Below, one piece after another: positions 9,623-17,140 of a stretch of 64,000 bases of DNA; within the stretch, counting starts at the first letter, position 1, and each line of letters begins with the position of its first letter. The notes under the pieces are model-generated. The model was not told where the DNA came from. It ran no database searches and saw only the letters and a list, made by a program, of their open reading frames with translations. Position numbers and translations under genes: made by a program. Source of the DNA: Archangium sp. (GTDB lineage: Bacteria; Myxococcota; Myxococcia; Myxococcales; Myxococcaceae); assembly GCA_022843845.1 (NCBI GenBank), contig JALHMW010000027.1:1-64000 (forward strand). Reading direction: 5' to 3'.

Positions 9623-10054
9623 TCAGGTTGGCGCGAGCAGGTTCGAGAACTCAGTTCGTTGCGAGGCCCACACCGCTTCGTGCGCGATCCGTCGTAGCGG
9701 TCGCTCGCTCGTCGGCTCAGTGCCGTCCACCGCCTCAAGCTTCAGAACCTGAAGCTGAAGGTCTGGCGCCAGCAGGAGCAGGTCGAGGAGCTGCGTCACT
9801 CTCGCTCGTGTCAGCCCCAGCTTCCGCGCCACGGCGGCCCGGTCGGCGACGAGCCCCTTGTCGATCGCCCGTTGCAGGTGGTGGGCGAGGGCCAACATGT
9901 GCGCCACGTGAGCGGGGCGCCGCACGGGCTCACGCTTCGGGGGAGTCGGCGTGCTCGAGAACGTCACCGCCTTGCCCGTTCGCTGGCGCAAGAAGGCGCC
10001 CTTCAGCACCAGGCGCTTCGGCTTCCCCTCGCCGGCGGAGGTCTCGAGCGTCAT
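9623..10054 (-). CDS. HTH protein of the serine recombinase module
   Basis: A basic 143-residue protein with a helix-turn-helix stretch (AAVARKLGLTRARVTQLLDLL, roughly residues 73-93) after a conserved RPAHVAHMLALAHHLQ segment. Such small HTH proteins are recurrent companions of large serine recombinases. Its start overlaps the recombinase stop by four bases, so it is the last gene of the operon. It may act as an accessory DNA-binding or directionality factor; this is inferred from position only. Confidence 0.75.
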   Translation of the reverse strand: MTLETSAGEGKPKRLVLKGAFLRQRTGKAVTFSSTPTPPKREPVRRPAHVAHMLALAHHLQRAIDKGLVADRAAVARKLGLTRARVTQLLDLLLLAPDLQLQVLKLEAVDGTEPTSERPLRRIAHEAVWASQRTEFSNLLAPT

Positions 10055-11574
10055 GCGGCCACCACGCTCTCGAAGTCGACCATGCTGATGGACACCTCGC
10101 CCTTCTTGTCGTCGACCACGACCTCTTCGATCAGCGCGCCCATGAACCGCACGCGGTTCGCCGGGGTCATCACCGCCCAGACCTCGAGGAAGTTCTTGAG
10201 GGAGTCCAGGATCGGTCCGAACTCCTCCATCGCGGCGCGCACCTCGCGCTCACCGCGTTCTGCATCGGCGAGGCTCCGCTCGGCGGCCGCCAACTCGTCG
10301 GTCGTGGCGTTGAGGTTCTCTGCGGCAATGTCGTGTGCTCGCCCCTCGAGCTGCGTCAGCTCATCGACCAGCTTCGACGCGCGCGCCGAGTGCATGGCGA
10401 TCAGCTGCGGTGCTCGCGACTTGACGGTCGCGAACTCGGCTTCCTTCGCCTTGAGCCGCTTCATCATCGCCTGCTCGATCTCGCGCCGGAGGTTCTTGCT
10501 GTCCACGGCCTCGGCGATGCGCTCGATCACGTAGGTCTCGATCGCGCCTGCGGCGAGCGGGGAGGCGTTGCACTCGTCGCGCCCGTGTTTGTCGCGGTTC
10601 GAACACTTGTAGTACCGATAGAGCTGTCGGCCCTTCCTCGAGGACGCGGGGATCATCGGCCGCCTGCACTTCCCGCACTTCAGGAGCCCGCGGAGCACGT
10701 AGTCGAAGTTCAGCCCGTGGAACTTGAGGTTCCGCGAGCGGCTCTTCAGCAAGTGCTGCGCCCGCTCGAAGGTGACCTTGTCAATGATGGGCTCGTGCTC
10801 GCCGGCGTGCCGCTCGTCGAAGTAGGCGATGACGCCCCCGTAGATCGGGTTGCGCAGGAGCTTCGCCATCGTGTCTTTGCTCCACTTCGGCTGCTTGTCG
10901 TTGCGCTTCGACCTCTTGGGGAAGCGCCCGCGCTCGTTCATGAGCGTCGCGACGGTCGACATGCGGCCGTGCGCGAGGAAGAGCTCGAACGCTTCGCGAA
11001 CGACCGGCGCTTCGACGTCGTCAATGAACAGCCTCTTGTTCTCGACCCGGTAGCCGAGCGGGCGAGGGCCGCCGGTCCAGAGCCCCTTGCGACGGGTGGC
11101 GGCGATCTTGTCGCGGGTGCGCTCCGAGATCATTTCGCGCTCGAACTCGGCAAAGCTGGCGAGGAGGTTCATCGTCAGCCGGCCCATCGCGTCTGCGGTC
11201 GAGAAGTTCTGGGTGACGGACACGAACGAGGCGTGCGCCTTGTCGAGGCGCTCCATCACCTTCGCGAAGTCGAGGAGCGAGCGCGAGAGCCGGTCGACCT
11301 TGTAGACGACTACCACGTCGAGCTTTCCGGCCTCGACGTCGGCCATCAGCCGCTGAAACGCGGGTCGCTCGATGTTCGCGCCCGTGAAGCCGCCGTCGTC
11401 GTAGTGCTCGTCGACCAGGGTCCAGTTGGGTTGGCGCTTGATGTACGCGGCGCAGGACTCACGCTGCGCGTCGAGAGAGTTGAACTCCTGGTCCAGGCCG
11501 TGGGTCGTCGACTTGCGCGTGTAGATGGCGCAGCGACAGCGCGCGTCGGCAGCGGGGGTAGCCTTCTTCTTCAT
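10051..11574 (-). CDS. Large serine recombinase (phage-type site-specific integrase)
   Basis: A 507-residue large serine recombinase. The resolvase catalytic domain is at about 13-155, with the nucleophile Ser22 in IYTRKST, the conserved VYKVDRLSRS and the arginine-rich helix region. This is followed by the recombinase domain and a zinc ribbon (CGKCRRP with CSNRDKHGRDEC, about 310-345), then a long coiled coil rich in Glu, Ala and Arg (about 370-460), as in phage integrases such as phiC31. It catalyses attP x attB integration by double-strand cleavage and rotation. The start overlaps the stop of a 56-residue ORF (ATGA). It is the best candidate for the integrase of the adjacent prophage, although a passenger recombinase unit cannot be excluded. 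Confidence 0.92.
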   Translation of the reverse strand: MKKKATPAADARCRCAIYTRKSTTHGLDQEFNSLDAQRESCAAYIKRQPNWTLVDEHYDDGGFTGANIERPAFQRLMADVEAGKLDVVVVYKVDRLSRSLLDFAKVMERLDKAHASFVSVTQNFSTADAMGRLTMNLLASFAEFEREMISERTRDKIAATRRKGLWTGGPRPLGYRVENKRLFIDDVEAPVVREAFELFLAHGRMSTVATLMNERGRFPKRSKRNDKQPKWSKDTMAKLLRNPIYGGVIAYFDERHAGEHEPIIDKVTFERAQHLLKSRSRNLKFHGLNFDYVLRGLLKCGKCRRPMIPASSRKGRQLYRYYKCSNRDKHGRDECNASPLAAGAIETYVIERIAEAVDSKNLRREIEQAMMKRLKAKEAEFATVKSRAPQLIAMHSARASKLVDELTQLEGRAHDIAAENLNATTDELAAAERSLADAERGEREVRAAMEEFGPILDSLKNFLEVWAVMTPANRVRFMGALIEEVVVDDKKGEVSISMVDFESVVAA

Positions 11575-11741
11575 CGAGGCTCCTCGGGTGGCTTTGGGGC
11601 GGGGGAAGCAGCGCGTTCGATGGCGATGACCAGCCGTTCGAGGTTCTTGTTCAGGCGCTGCAGCTCAGTGACGAGCGCAGGAACTGTCGCCTCGATGAAG
11701 CGATGGCCCATGACGGTGCGGAAGAAGGGGACGTCACTCAC
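11571..11741 (-). CDS. Small conserved protein of recombinase module
   Basis: A GTG-started 56-residue ORF between DUF2924 and the recombinase. It contains PFFRTVMGHRFIE followed by an amphipathic helix (LVTELQRLNKNLERL). It overlaps the DUF2924 stop by eight bases and the recombinase start by four (ATGA), so translational coupling supports it as real. Similar short ORFs with the FF-T-MGHRF signature accompany DUF2924-serine recombinase loci in proteobacteria. The function is unknown; the helical tail could mediate pairing with the recombinase. Confidence 0.7.
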   Translation of the reverse strand: MSDVPFFRTVMGHRFIEATVPALVTELQRLNKNLERLVIAIERAASPAPKPPEEPR

Positions 11742-12354
11742 GGGCGGTCTCCTTCTTGAGCCCGAAGAAGAGGAACCCGTTCCACGGCGTGCCTGTGATC
11801 CGCCGCGCGACCGCGCTCAGCGACTTGAAGCGCTGCCCTCTGTAGACGAAGTCTTCGGCGCCCACGTGAACCTCGTGAGCGATGCCATCGAACATCCTCC
11901 GCAACACCGTGCCGGCCGGCGGCAGCCGTGGGTCGCGCTCAGATGACTCTTCCTCCTTCGGCCCTGCGAAGCGCATCCGCCAACTCTCGGGCAGCCTGTC
12001 GCCGTGCTTCGAGATGAGCTCGAGCGCCCCCGCGCTGAGCCCTCCGTAGGCGAGCTCCTGGATGCGCCAGGTCAGCCGCTTGATCAGGTACTGCCGGTTC
12101 CATGAATGCGTGGGCTCGCCGTAGAGCTCAAGGTACTTCTGCTCGAGGTCGGGCACGCGCATATCGCTGAGCGCGCGCACGTCCCGGTCGATCTCCGGCT
12201 TGTATGAGCGCGCGCCTGCTCGCGCCCGGACCGCGACTGATCCTTCAGTTCTCATCGTGTCTCCGATGTCTGAGGCGGGATGCCTTTCGACGTCGGTCAT
12301 GGACGCTCTGGCCCCGGAAGAAGACAAGTCGAGAAGCGGAGAACGAGTCGTCAT
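11734..12354 (-). CDS. DUF2924 domain protein of recombinase module
   Basis: A 206-residue protein whose C-terminal two thirds match DUF2924: a helical half with LYGEPTHSWNRQYLIKRL and a beta-rich end (LPPAGTVLRRMFDG, FVYRGQRFKSLSAVAR, ITGTPWNGFLFFGL) resembling a nucleic-acid-binding RAMA-like fold. DUF2924 genes are typically found directly upstream of large serine recombinases in prophages and genomic islands, as here. The N-terminal 50 residues look poorly conserved. The ATG at 12354 overlaps the stop of the preceding small gene (ATGA); an internal ATG near 12255 is a possible alternative. It probably assists the recombinase at att sites. Confidence 0.85.
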   Translation of the reverse strand: MTTRSPLLDLSSSGARASMTDVERHPASDIGDTMRTEGSVAVRARAGARSYKPEIDRDVRALSDMRVPDLEQKYLELYGEPTHSWNRQYLIKRLTWRIQELAYGGLSAGALELISKHGDRLPESWRMRFAGPKEEESSERDPRLPPAGTVLRRMFDGIAHEVHVGAEDFVYRGQRFKSLSAVARRITGTPWNGFLFFGLKKETARE

Positions 12355-12515
12355 CGCGCGGTCCCTCCGCGGGTCTGCGCGCGCTTCAGGAGCAGGTCGA
12401 CGAGCGTCTCGGCGAGCACGTCGATCACGTCTGCGCGCCTGCGCTGCGCGTCGGTCAGCTCGGTCGGTGGCGAGGGCTGCTGAGTCGGCGATGGCTGTCG
12501 GGGTTGGTCACTCAT
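12351..12515 (-). CDS. Small Pro/Gln-rich protein heading the recombinase operon
   Basis: A 54-residue ORF: a Pro/Gln/Ser-rich N-terminus followed by a helix, LTDAQRRRADVIDVLAETLV. It is coupled to DUF2924 by an ATGA overlap. I chose the ATG at 12515; an in-frame extension to 12554 is possible. It is the first gene of the minus-strand recombinase operon, divergent from the Xre operon. The function is unknown. Confidence 0.55.
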   Translation of the reverse strand: MSDQPRQPSPTQQPSPPTELTDAQRRRADVIDVLAETLVDLLLKRAQTRGGTAR

Positions 12516-12621
12516 GCTGTTGAAAATGCGGTTCGAGGAATTTCCGGAGGACATCTCTCTCGGCAGATCCGTGAAATCGCTGCGGAGGCGGCAAATCGGC
12601 CCTGCGTGAAACGCGGCGCTC

Positions 12622-12650
12622 TTGACGACTGCTCATTTGTTCAGTATCTC
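12622..12650 (+). promoter_or_regulatory. Sigma70-like promoter of the xre-immA operon
   Basis: TTGACG at 12622-12627 is followed after exactly 17 bases by TATCTC at 12645-12650, with the xre ATG 23 bases further on. The surrounding stretch (12628-12660) is AT-rich against the GC-rich background. It lies in the divergent region between the recombinase operon and the Xre gene, so Xre may regulate both. Confidence 0.55.
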
Positions 12651-12673
12651 GCAAACACGTGAGGGAGGGACCG

Positions 12674-13024
12674 ATGGCGAAGCGAGAACGTCTTGGAGAC
12701 CGAATCAAGCGACTCAGGAAGCTACGAGAGCTGGGGCTGCGCGAGACCGCGCTCAAGCTCGGCATCTCGGCGTCGTACCTTTCGTTGATCGAGACGGGGC
12801 AAGTGAAGACCCCGCCCGCCGCGAAGGTGATCGCCGACATCGCCGCGCTCCTCGAGGACGACTTCGACGAGCTCATGCTGCTCGCGGGGCGGGTGCCTGA
12901 GGACATCGAAGACAAGCTCGTCGCCGACCCGGAGCTGACCACCTTCCTTCGCACTGCGAGCGAGCAAGGCCTCAGCGGGAAAGACCTCATCAAGCTGCTC
13001 GAGACGAAGGGAGGGAAGCCGTGA
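12674..13024 (+). CDS. Xre-family HTH transcriptional regulator (ImmR-like)
   Basis: A 116-residue protein with a canonical Xre helix-turn-helix at residues 5-65 (LGLRETALKLGISASYLSLIETGQ, seen in pieces RETALKLGI and SYLSLIE) and an acidic C-terminal tail. I chose the ATG at 12674, which has GGAGG eight bases upstream, over the GTG at 12659. The stop overlaps the start of an ImmA/IrrE protease gene. This matches the ImmR-ImmA pairs of mobile elements, in which the protease cleaves the repressor after DNA damage or quorum signals. It likely represses its own operon and the divergent recombinase genes; this part is inference. Confidence 0.88.
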   Translation: MAKRERLGDRIKRLRKLRELGLRETALKLGISASYLSLIETGQVKTPPAAKVIADIAALLEDDFDELMLLAGRVPEDIEDKLVADPELTTFLRTASEQGLSGKDLIKLLETKGGKP

Positions 13025-13704
13025 TGCACGTCCGAGTTCCATTCCTGACGGTGAAAGAGATTGAGCGCTCTGCCGATGAGATCCTCGCTTGCTACTCGAC
13101 GGTGCGCGGCCCGTTGAATGGCGCCGTCGATGTCGACTTCGTCATCGAGCGCCTCCTCGGGCTCGACCTCGGCGTCATTGACCTGAAGGGCCTGCTGGGA
13201 AACCCCGATGTGCTGGGCGCGACCGTGGTCGACCAGAGACGGGTCTACGTTGATCAGTCCCTCGAGCAAACGCCCGGTCGCTTCGCGTTCACGCTCGCAC
13301 ACGAGGTTGGCCACTGGGTGCTCCATCGGCCCCACCTCGCGATGCATCCCAAAGGCAGTGCGCTGTTTGATGTGTCGGAACTCATCGAGCCACAGCCAGC
13401 CTTCGGGCCCGGCCGGAAGCCTCAGGTGGAGTGGCAGGCCGACCAGTTCGCCGCCTGCCTCCTGATGCCCGGCAGACTCGTCCGGGCGGCGGTTCACGAT
13501 GCGTTCGGCGGGCGGCTCCCGACCTGGGAAGGCATTCAGTCGCGCCTGCAAGCAAGGGTGCCCGACCCCACCTTCATCGACGTCGCCGCGCAGGTCATCG
13601 CTGCCGGCAGCTTCGACAACGTCTCCAACACCGCGATGCGCATTCGACTGCTCGACCTGAAGCTCGTCGTCGACGCGTCGGACCCTCAACGCTCGTTGTT
13701 CTGA
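13024..13704 (+). CDS. ImmA/IrrE family metallo-endopeptidase
   Basis: A 226-residue zinc peptidase with the HExxH motif in TLAHEVGHW (about residues 93-97) and the family's downstream EWQADQFAACLLMP, which provides the third zinc ligand. ImmA/IrrE enzymes cleave Xre-type repressors and thereby trigger element gene expression. It is coupled to the Xre gene (TGATG overlap; a GTG three bases upstream is an alternative start). A 74-base AT-rich gap separates it from the next gene, so the two downstream genes could be co-transcribed or have their own promoter. Confidence 0.9.
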   Translation: MHVRVPFLTVKEIERSADEILACYSTVRGPLNGAVDVDFVIERLLGLDLGVIDLKGLLGNPDVLGATVVDQRRVYVDQSLEQTPGRFAFTLAHEVGHWVLHRPHLAMHPKGSALFDVSELIEPQPAFGPGRKPQVEWQADQFAACLLMPGRLVRAAVHDAFGGRLPTWEGIQSRLQARVPDPTFIDVAAQVIAAGSFDNVSNTAMRIRLLDLKLVVDASDPQRSLF

Positions 13705-13778
13705 GTTGTCTTTGGGCCAGTCCCTTCTGACGTCTTCACTGTCTGCTGTTCAATAAACAATCAACAACGAGACCACGA

Positions 13779-14966
13779 ATGAGCCACCGTGAATGGAGTC
13801 CAAAGCCGTTCTTCCGCCACCTCACACCCGCGGCGCTTGCCGAGCTTCGTTCGTGGGCGGGCGTCGACCTGCGCAGCAATGGCGTCGGGCAGCCGTGGGA
13901 GCAGGTGTACCGCGGCTGGGTTGGTCTTCCTGCAGCCGAGCGCCTGCGGCTCGAGACGGAGTTGCTGCCGGTGAACGACCTCGCGGCGCCACAGGCGCGC
14001 AGTCGATTGAGCGAGCTCGCGGAGACGACATGGGGGCAGACACCGCTGCTCGCCGAGAGCCGCTCGTGGTCTTCACAGGACCTGGCGTTGCGGTTGTTCA
14101 TCGCCGCGCCAACAGCCTTCAAGCACCTCCACCAGGGCTGGCTCATCGACTCGTTCGAGCATCTGAAGGAGTACGCCGGCCGGTACCCCATCGCTCCCAA
14201 GCCCAGCGCGAAGGCAAAGGCGGCGTTGAAGGACGCGATGCGGGCGCACCTGCGAAATACCGAGTTCGGCCTCAGGTGCCACGTCGAGGACTTCGCCAAC
14301 GACGAGAAGTTCGCGCTCTTCGTCTTCCACGAGGACGAGCTCAAGCCGACCGATCAGTTCAACGAGTTCGATGAGCTCGAGCCCATGTGGGACCGCGACG
14401 TCGTGCAGCTCGCGGCGGTGTTTCACTTCGAGACGAACGTGCTGATGGTGAAGGCGGCGCGAAAGGCCGAGCGGGAGCAGCTGCGCGACCTCTTCGCCGA
14501 ACACATCCTGGGTGACCCGCTGTACTTCTATGACGCGCGCTCGGAGCCGCGCTTCTCGTTCAGACCGCTCCGAGACGAGTCGTTCCGGTTCCCGCCCATC
14601 TTCGGTGCGGGTGTCGTGGGCGTCGCCGTGCGGAAGCTCTTCGTCCGGCCGGCGGAAGGCGACGTGCGCCGCGTCTCGCTCGAGTTCAAGGAGGCCGTCG
14701 GGCTACCCGCCGTACATGACGCGCTTCGCGAGTTCGGCATCAACCTCGCGCGTGACCATGTCGAGGGCGTGCACCTGCGCTTCACCTTCGAGGGGAGCGG
14801 GCGATCTCGGACGCGGACGGTGAGCCTCTTCAATCCGAACTCGTCGAACCTGAGCGACACGCCTCGGGACCGCATCGTTCGACGTCACCTCAAGCTGTGG
14901 GGCTTCGATGCAAACGTTCGACGCGCGGCTGTGGCCGGTGCTGCTCTCGAAGCTGCGGCGCACTGA
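13779..14966 (+). CDS. Unknown 395-aa protein next to xre-immA
   Basis: I do not recognise this soluble 395-residue protein. It starts with SPKPFFRHLTPAALAELRSW, has a helical N-terminal half, a lysine/alanine-rich segment (PKPSAKAKAALKDAMRAHL, about 145-163) and an acidic patch (HEDELKPTDQFNEFDELEP, about 190-205). The C-terminal half looks alpha/beta with many basic residues. There are no membrane segments, cysteine clusters or nuclease motifs that I can point to. Its stop lies 59 bases inside the next gene, a long overlap that argues for a tightly linked pair. Membership in the ImmR-ImmA-like operon makes a role in element regulation or defence plausible but unproven. Confidence 0.75.
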   Translation: MSHREWSPKPFFRHLTPAALAELRSWAGVDLRSNGVGQPWEQVYRGWVGLPAAERLRLETELLPVNDLAAPQARSRLSELAETTWGQTPLLAESRSWSSQDLALRLFIAAPTAFKHLHQGWLIDSFEHLKEYAGRYPIAPKPSAKAKAALKDAMRAHLRNTEFGLRCHVEDFANDEKFALFVFHEDELKPTDQFNEFDELEPMWDRDVVQLAAVFHFETNVLMVKAARKAEREQLRDLFAEHILGDPLYFYDARSEPRFSFRPLRDESFRFPPIFGAGVVGVAVRKLFVRPAEGDVRRVSLEFKEAVGLPAVHDALREFGINLARDHVEGVHLRFTFEGSGRSRTRTVSLFNPNSSNLSDTPRDRIVRRHLKLWGFDANVRRAAVAGAALEAAAH

Positions 14967-16098
14967 TTCGCCGAGGTTCAGTTGGGCCGAGGCTCTGGCT
15001 GTTGGCGTGGAGCCCCAGGCGCTCATCGACAGCGGGTACTTCACGTACGCAGGGTTCGACTACGAGTCGCCAGACTGCGAGTGCGGCGTCGAGCCGAACG
15101 TCGAGGCAGGGCTCAGGGAGGGGCTGGTCAGCGTGTCGTGCGTCGCGGAGCCCGCCTGCTTTCGTGGGCGTGAGTGGGTCTCACGAGCCGACGTCGAGTG
15201 GCTGCGCACGACGGCTGCCGACGTTTTTCGCGCGCTCGCGCCGATGAACGGCCTCGTGGCGCTCGACCTCCCCGTGCCCATGCCCTTGGTGCCGGTGGGT
15301 TGGCTGCGTCGCCGAGGGCTGGAGGTCGCGGTCGTCTGGCTCGGCAATGGCGGCCCTGGTGGCGAGCTGCTGTGCCGTGGACTCAAGGCGCAGCTCGGGG
15401 CTCGCGCGCAGGCAGTGCTCGTCCTGACGCGCGGCTCGACGCCGGTGTTCGCGCCCGACGAGCGCATCGCCGCGCTTTCGCTTCCCGATGAACCGGGTCC
15501 TCGCCTTGGCTTGACCCGCGGCCTCGACATCTTCGACCCGGGCTATCGCGCGAAGGCGAGCTCGCGAGAACACCCAGAGCTCGACCTGGATTTCATCCAG
15601 CTCGGATTCTCGACCACCGCCGAGCGCCACGTGCTGACCATCAACGGCCACGAGTTCGACGGGTTCAAGCAGAGCGATGTGCTCTTCACCCAGCTGCTCA
15701 TGCTCGCGGCGAGTCGGAAGAACGGTCGTCGCGACGGCTGGCGGAGCAAGGCAACGCTGGTCGCTGACTTCGCCGCTCGCCCCAACGACGTCAGCCTCGC
15801 GAAGGGCACACGTGCCCTCGAGAACCTGCGCGCGGAACTGTCGTCCGGCGACGTGCCGGGTCTCACCGAAGACGAGGTCGACGCGATCATCAAAGTGGAG
15901 CGGGGCAGTGGGAAGGTCAGGTTCGGGGTTCCGCCCGAGAACATCACCTTCGATGGATCGTTGGCGGCGATCGAATGGAAGCTCCCGTCGATGGGCGGGA
16001 CGCAAAGGAGCCGGGGGCAGGAGGAAGGACTTGGCCGAGCTGGCGAGCTCATCTCTGAGGTTCGCCGTCTGGCACCCTTCGATTCATCTCAGCCCTGA
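14908..16098 (+). CDS. Unknown 396-aa protein with N-terminal Cys pairs and winged-helix-like C-terminus
   Basis: This 396-residue protein has four cysteines near the N-terminus (CECGVEP at about 57-60, then SCVAEPAC at about 76-83) that could bind zinc. The central part (about 110-200) is hydrophobic alpha/beta. Residues 235-340 (HVLTINGHEFDGFKQSDVL through KVERGSGKVRFGVPPENI) resemble the OmpR/PhoB type winged helix, where the last strand pair often reads R-G-x-G-Y. No receiver domain is present. It overlaps the previous unknown gene by 59 bases, so both products are probably made in fixed ratio. A sensor or DNA-binding role is an inference. Confidence 0.72.
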   Translation: MQTFDARLWPVLLSKLRRTDSPRFSWAEALAVGVEPQALIDSGYFTYAGFDYESPDCECGVEPNVEAGLREGLVSVSCVAEPACFRGREWVSRADVEWLRTTAADVFRALAPMNGLVALDLPVPMPLVPVGWLRRRGLEVAVVWLGNGGPGGELLCRGLKAQLGARAQAVLVLTRGSTPVFAPDERIAALSLPDEPGPRLGLTRGLDIFDPGYRAKASSREHPELDLDFIQLGFSTTAERHVLTINGHEFDGFKQSDVLFTQLLMLAASRKNGRRDGWRSKATLVADFAARPNDVSLAKGTRALENLRAELSSGDVPGLTEDEVDAIIKVERGSGKVRFGVPPENITFDGSLAAIEWKLPSMGGTQRSRGQEEGLGRAGELISEVRRLAPFDSSQP

Positions 16099-16245
16099 AT
16101 CACGCGAACATACTTGGCCAGACGTCGAGTAGTCCGTCGCGACCTTCAAGCGAACCAACTGAGATAAGCAACGGGGACAATTCTGGCCCTCGTGGAAGAT
16201 GGAGTACCCGGGCTATGTTCAAAGGACCGCCGTATCGGAGGTCCG

Positions 16246-16740
16246 ATGTCCGTCCGCTCCGTACTGATTGGACTGCAAGCGTCCCGCAAGGACGGCCGGG
16301 GAGTGACCTCCGCTGAGTTCCTCGCACCCCTGGACATTCAATCCGGTGAGGTAGAAGGCATCCGTGCCGACGGCGGGCCATGGGCGTCCGGCATGGTCTA
16401 CCTTGCCGTCGTCCATGACAGCGAGTTCGCCCACGTCGACACGAGGACCGATGCCGGGGCACAGTCCGAGGCATTCTCCATAGGCGTCGTGGAGGGGTTC
16501 CGGGCCGCCGGCCTGTTTCTCGACCAACGGCCAACCGAGGTCGTTGCCGCGATCCGAGCCGCCGGCGTCTCCCTACGGCTGTTCGTCGAGCTCCGCATGA
16601 ATCAGGACCAAATGGAGTTGGAGTTCCCGCCCGAGCTCTTGGCCGCGTGTGGACGTCACGGTCTCGGCGTGTACGTCATCTCCAACGACATCCCGGGAAG
16701 CGAGGTACCTGTCGCGCACATGCCTGAAGCTCCTCTGTGA
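16246..16740 (+). CDS. Hypothetical protein, 164 aa
   Basis: This is a 164-residue soluble protein starting MSVRSVLIGLQASRKDGRG. The ATG at 16246 follows GGAGG by four bases. It has alternating strand/helix patterns (SGMVYLAVVHDSEFAHVD, LRLFVELRMNQDQMELEFP) but no motif I recognise. It stands alone between the unknown pair and a 400-base non-coding stretch. Codon use is G+C-rich at third positions, supporting a real gene. Confidence 0.6.
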   Translation: MSVRSVLIGLQASRKDGRGVTSAEFLAPLDIQSGEVEGIRADGGPWASGMVYLAVVHDSEFAHVDTRTDAGAQSEAFSIGVVEGFRAAGLFLDQRPTEVVAAIRAAGVSLRLFVELRMNQDQMELEFPPELLAACGRHGLGVYVISNDIPGSEVPVAHMPEAPL

Positions 16741-17140
16741 TGTATTCGAAGTCCGCCATTGCATCGGGCATGTGTACCGACGTCTTGTTGCGCCCTCTTG
16801 TGACATCAAAAAAGCCGGCCATGTTCTGAAGATCGTCTTCCTCCGGCCTGTTGTTCAGACGTCCAGACGGTTTGAAGTATCGATTTGTCGAGACCAGTCT
16901 TGCGCGCCAATCGGGAAGTAGTGCGAGTGACTGATCCGTGATGTATTGCGTGCGGTCCTTGAGTGTGTGTTCAGGGGGTTTGCGTTGTTGGGGGGGGGGA
17001 TGGGTAGCTAGACTCTCTTGGCAACTTGATGAGTCGCTGCTGTATTGTCTTGGAGGCCGGAGGGTTGGCTATCCATCGCGGCCATTGCAGCTGGCTCCCT
17101 GTGCGGTCGGGCGCTGTGTTGCGACAAGGCCGGTCATGCC
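16741..17140. other. Non-coding stretch of atypical composition with a G10 tract
   Basis: No convincing gene lies in these 400 bases. The composition shifts to GT-rich (for example TGTTCAGGGGGTTTGCGTTG) and includes an uninterrupted run of ten G at 16990-16999. It lies between a plus-strand gene and the 3' end of the convergent primase gene, so it may hold transcription ends, but I see no clear hairpin-plus-T terminator. Confidence 0.5.

Noticed and set aside
9472-11946. An 824-codon plus-strand frame opposite the recombinase gene
   Set aside because: Antisense shadow of a high-G+C gene; Arg/Ala/His-rich with no domain, while the opposite strand has clear recombinase motifs.
12508-13689. A 393-codon minus-strand frame opposite the ImmA gene
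   Set aside because: The plus strand has the HExxH peptidase and Xre gene with good ribosome-binding sites; the minus frame has no domain.
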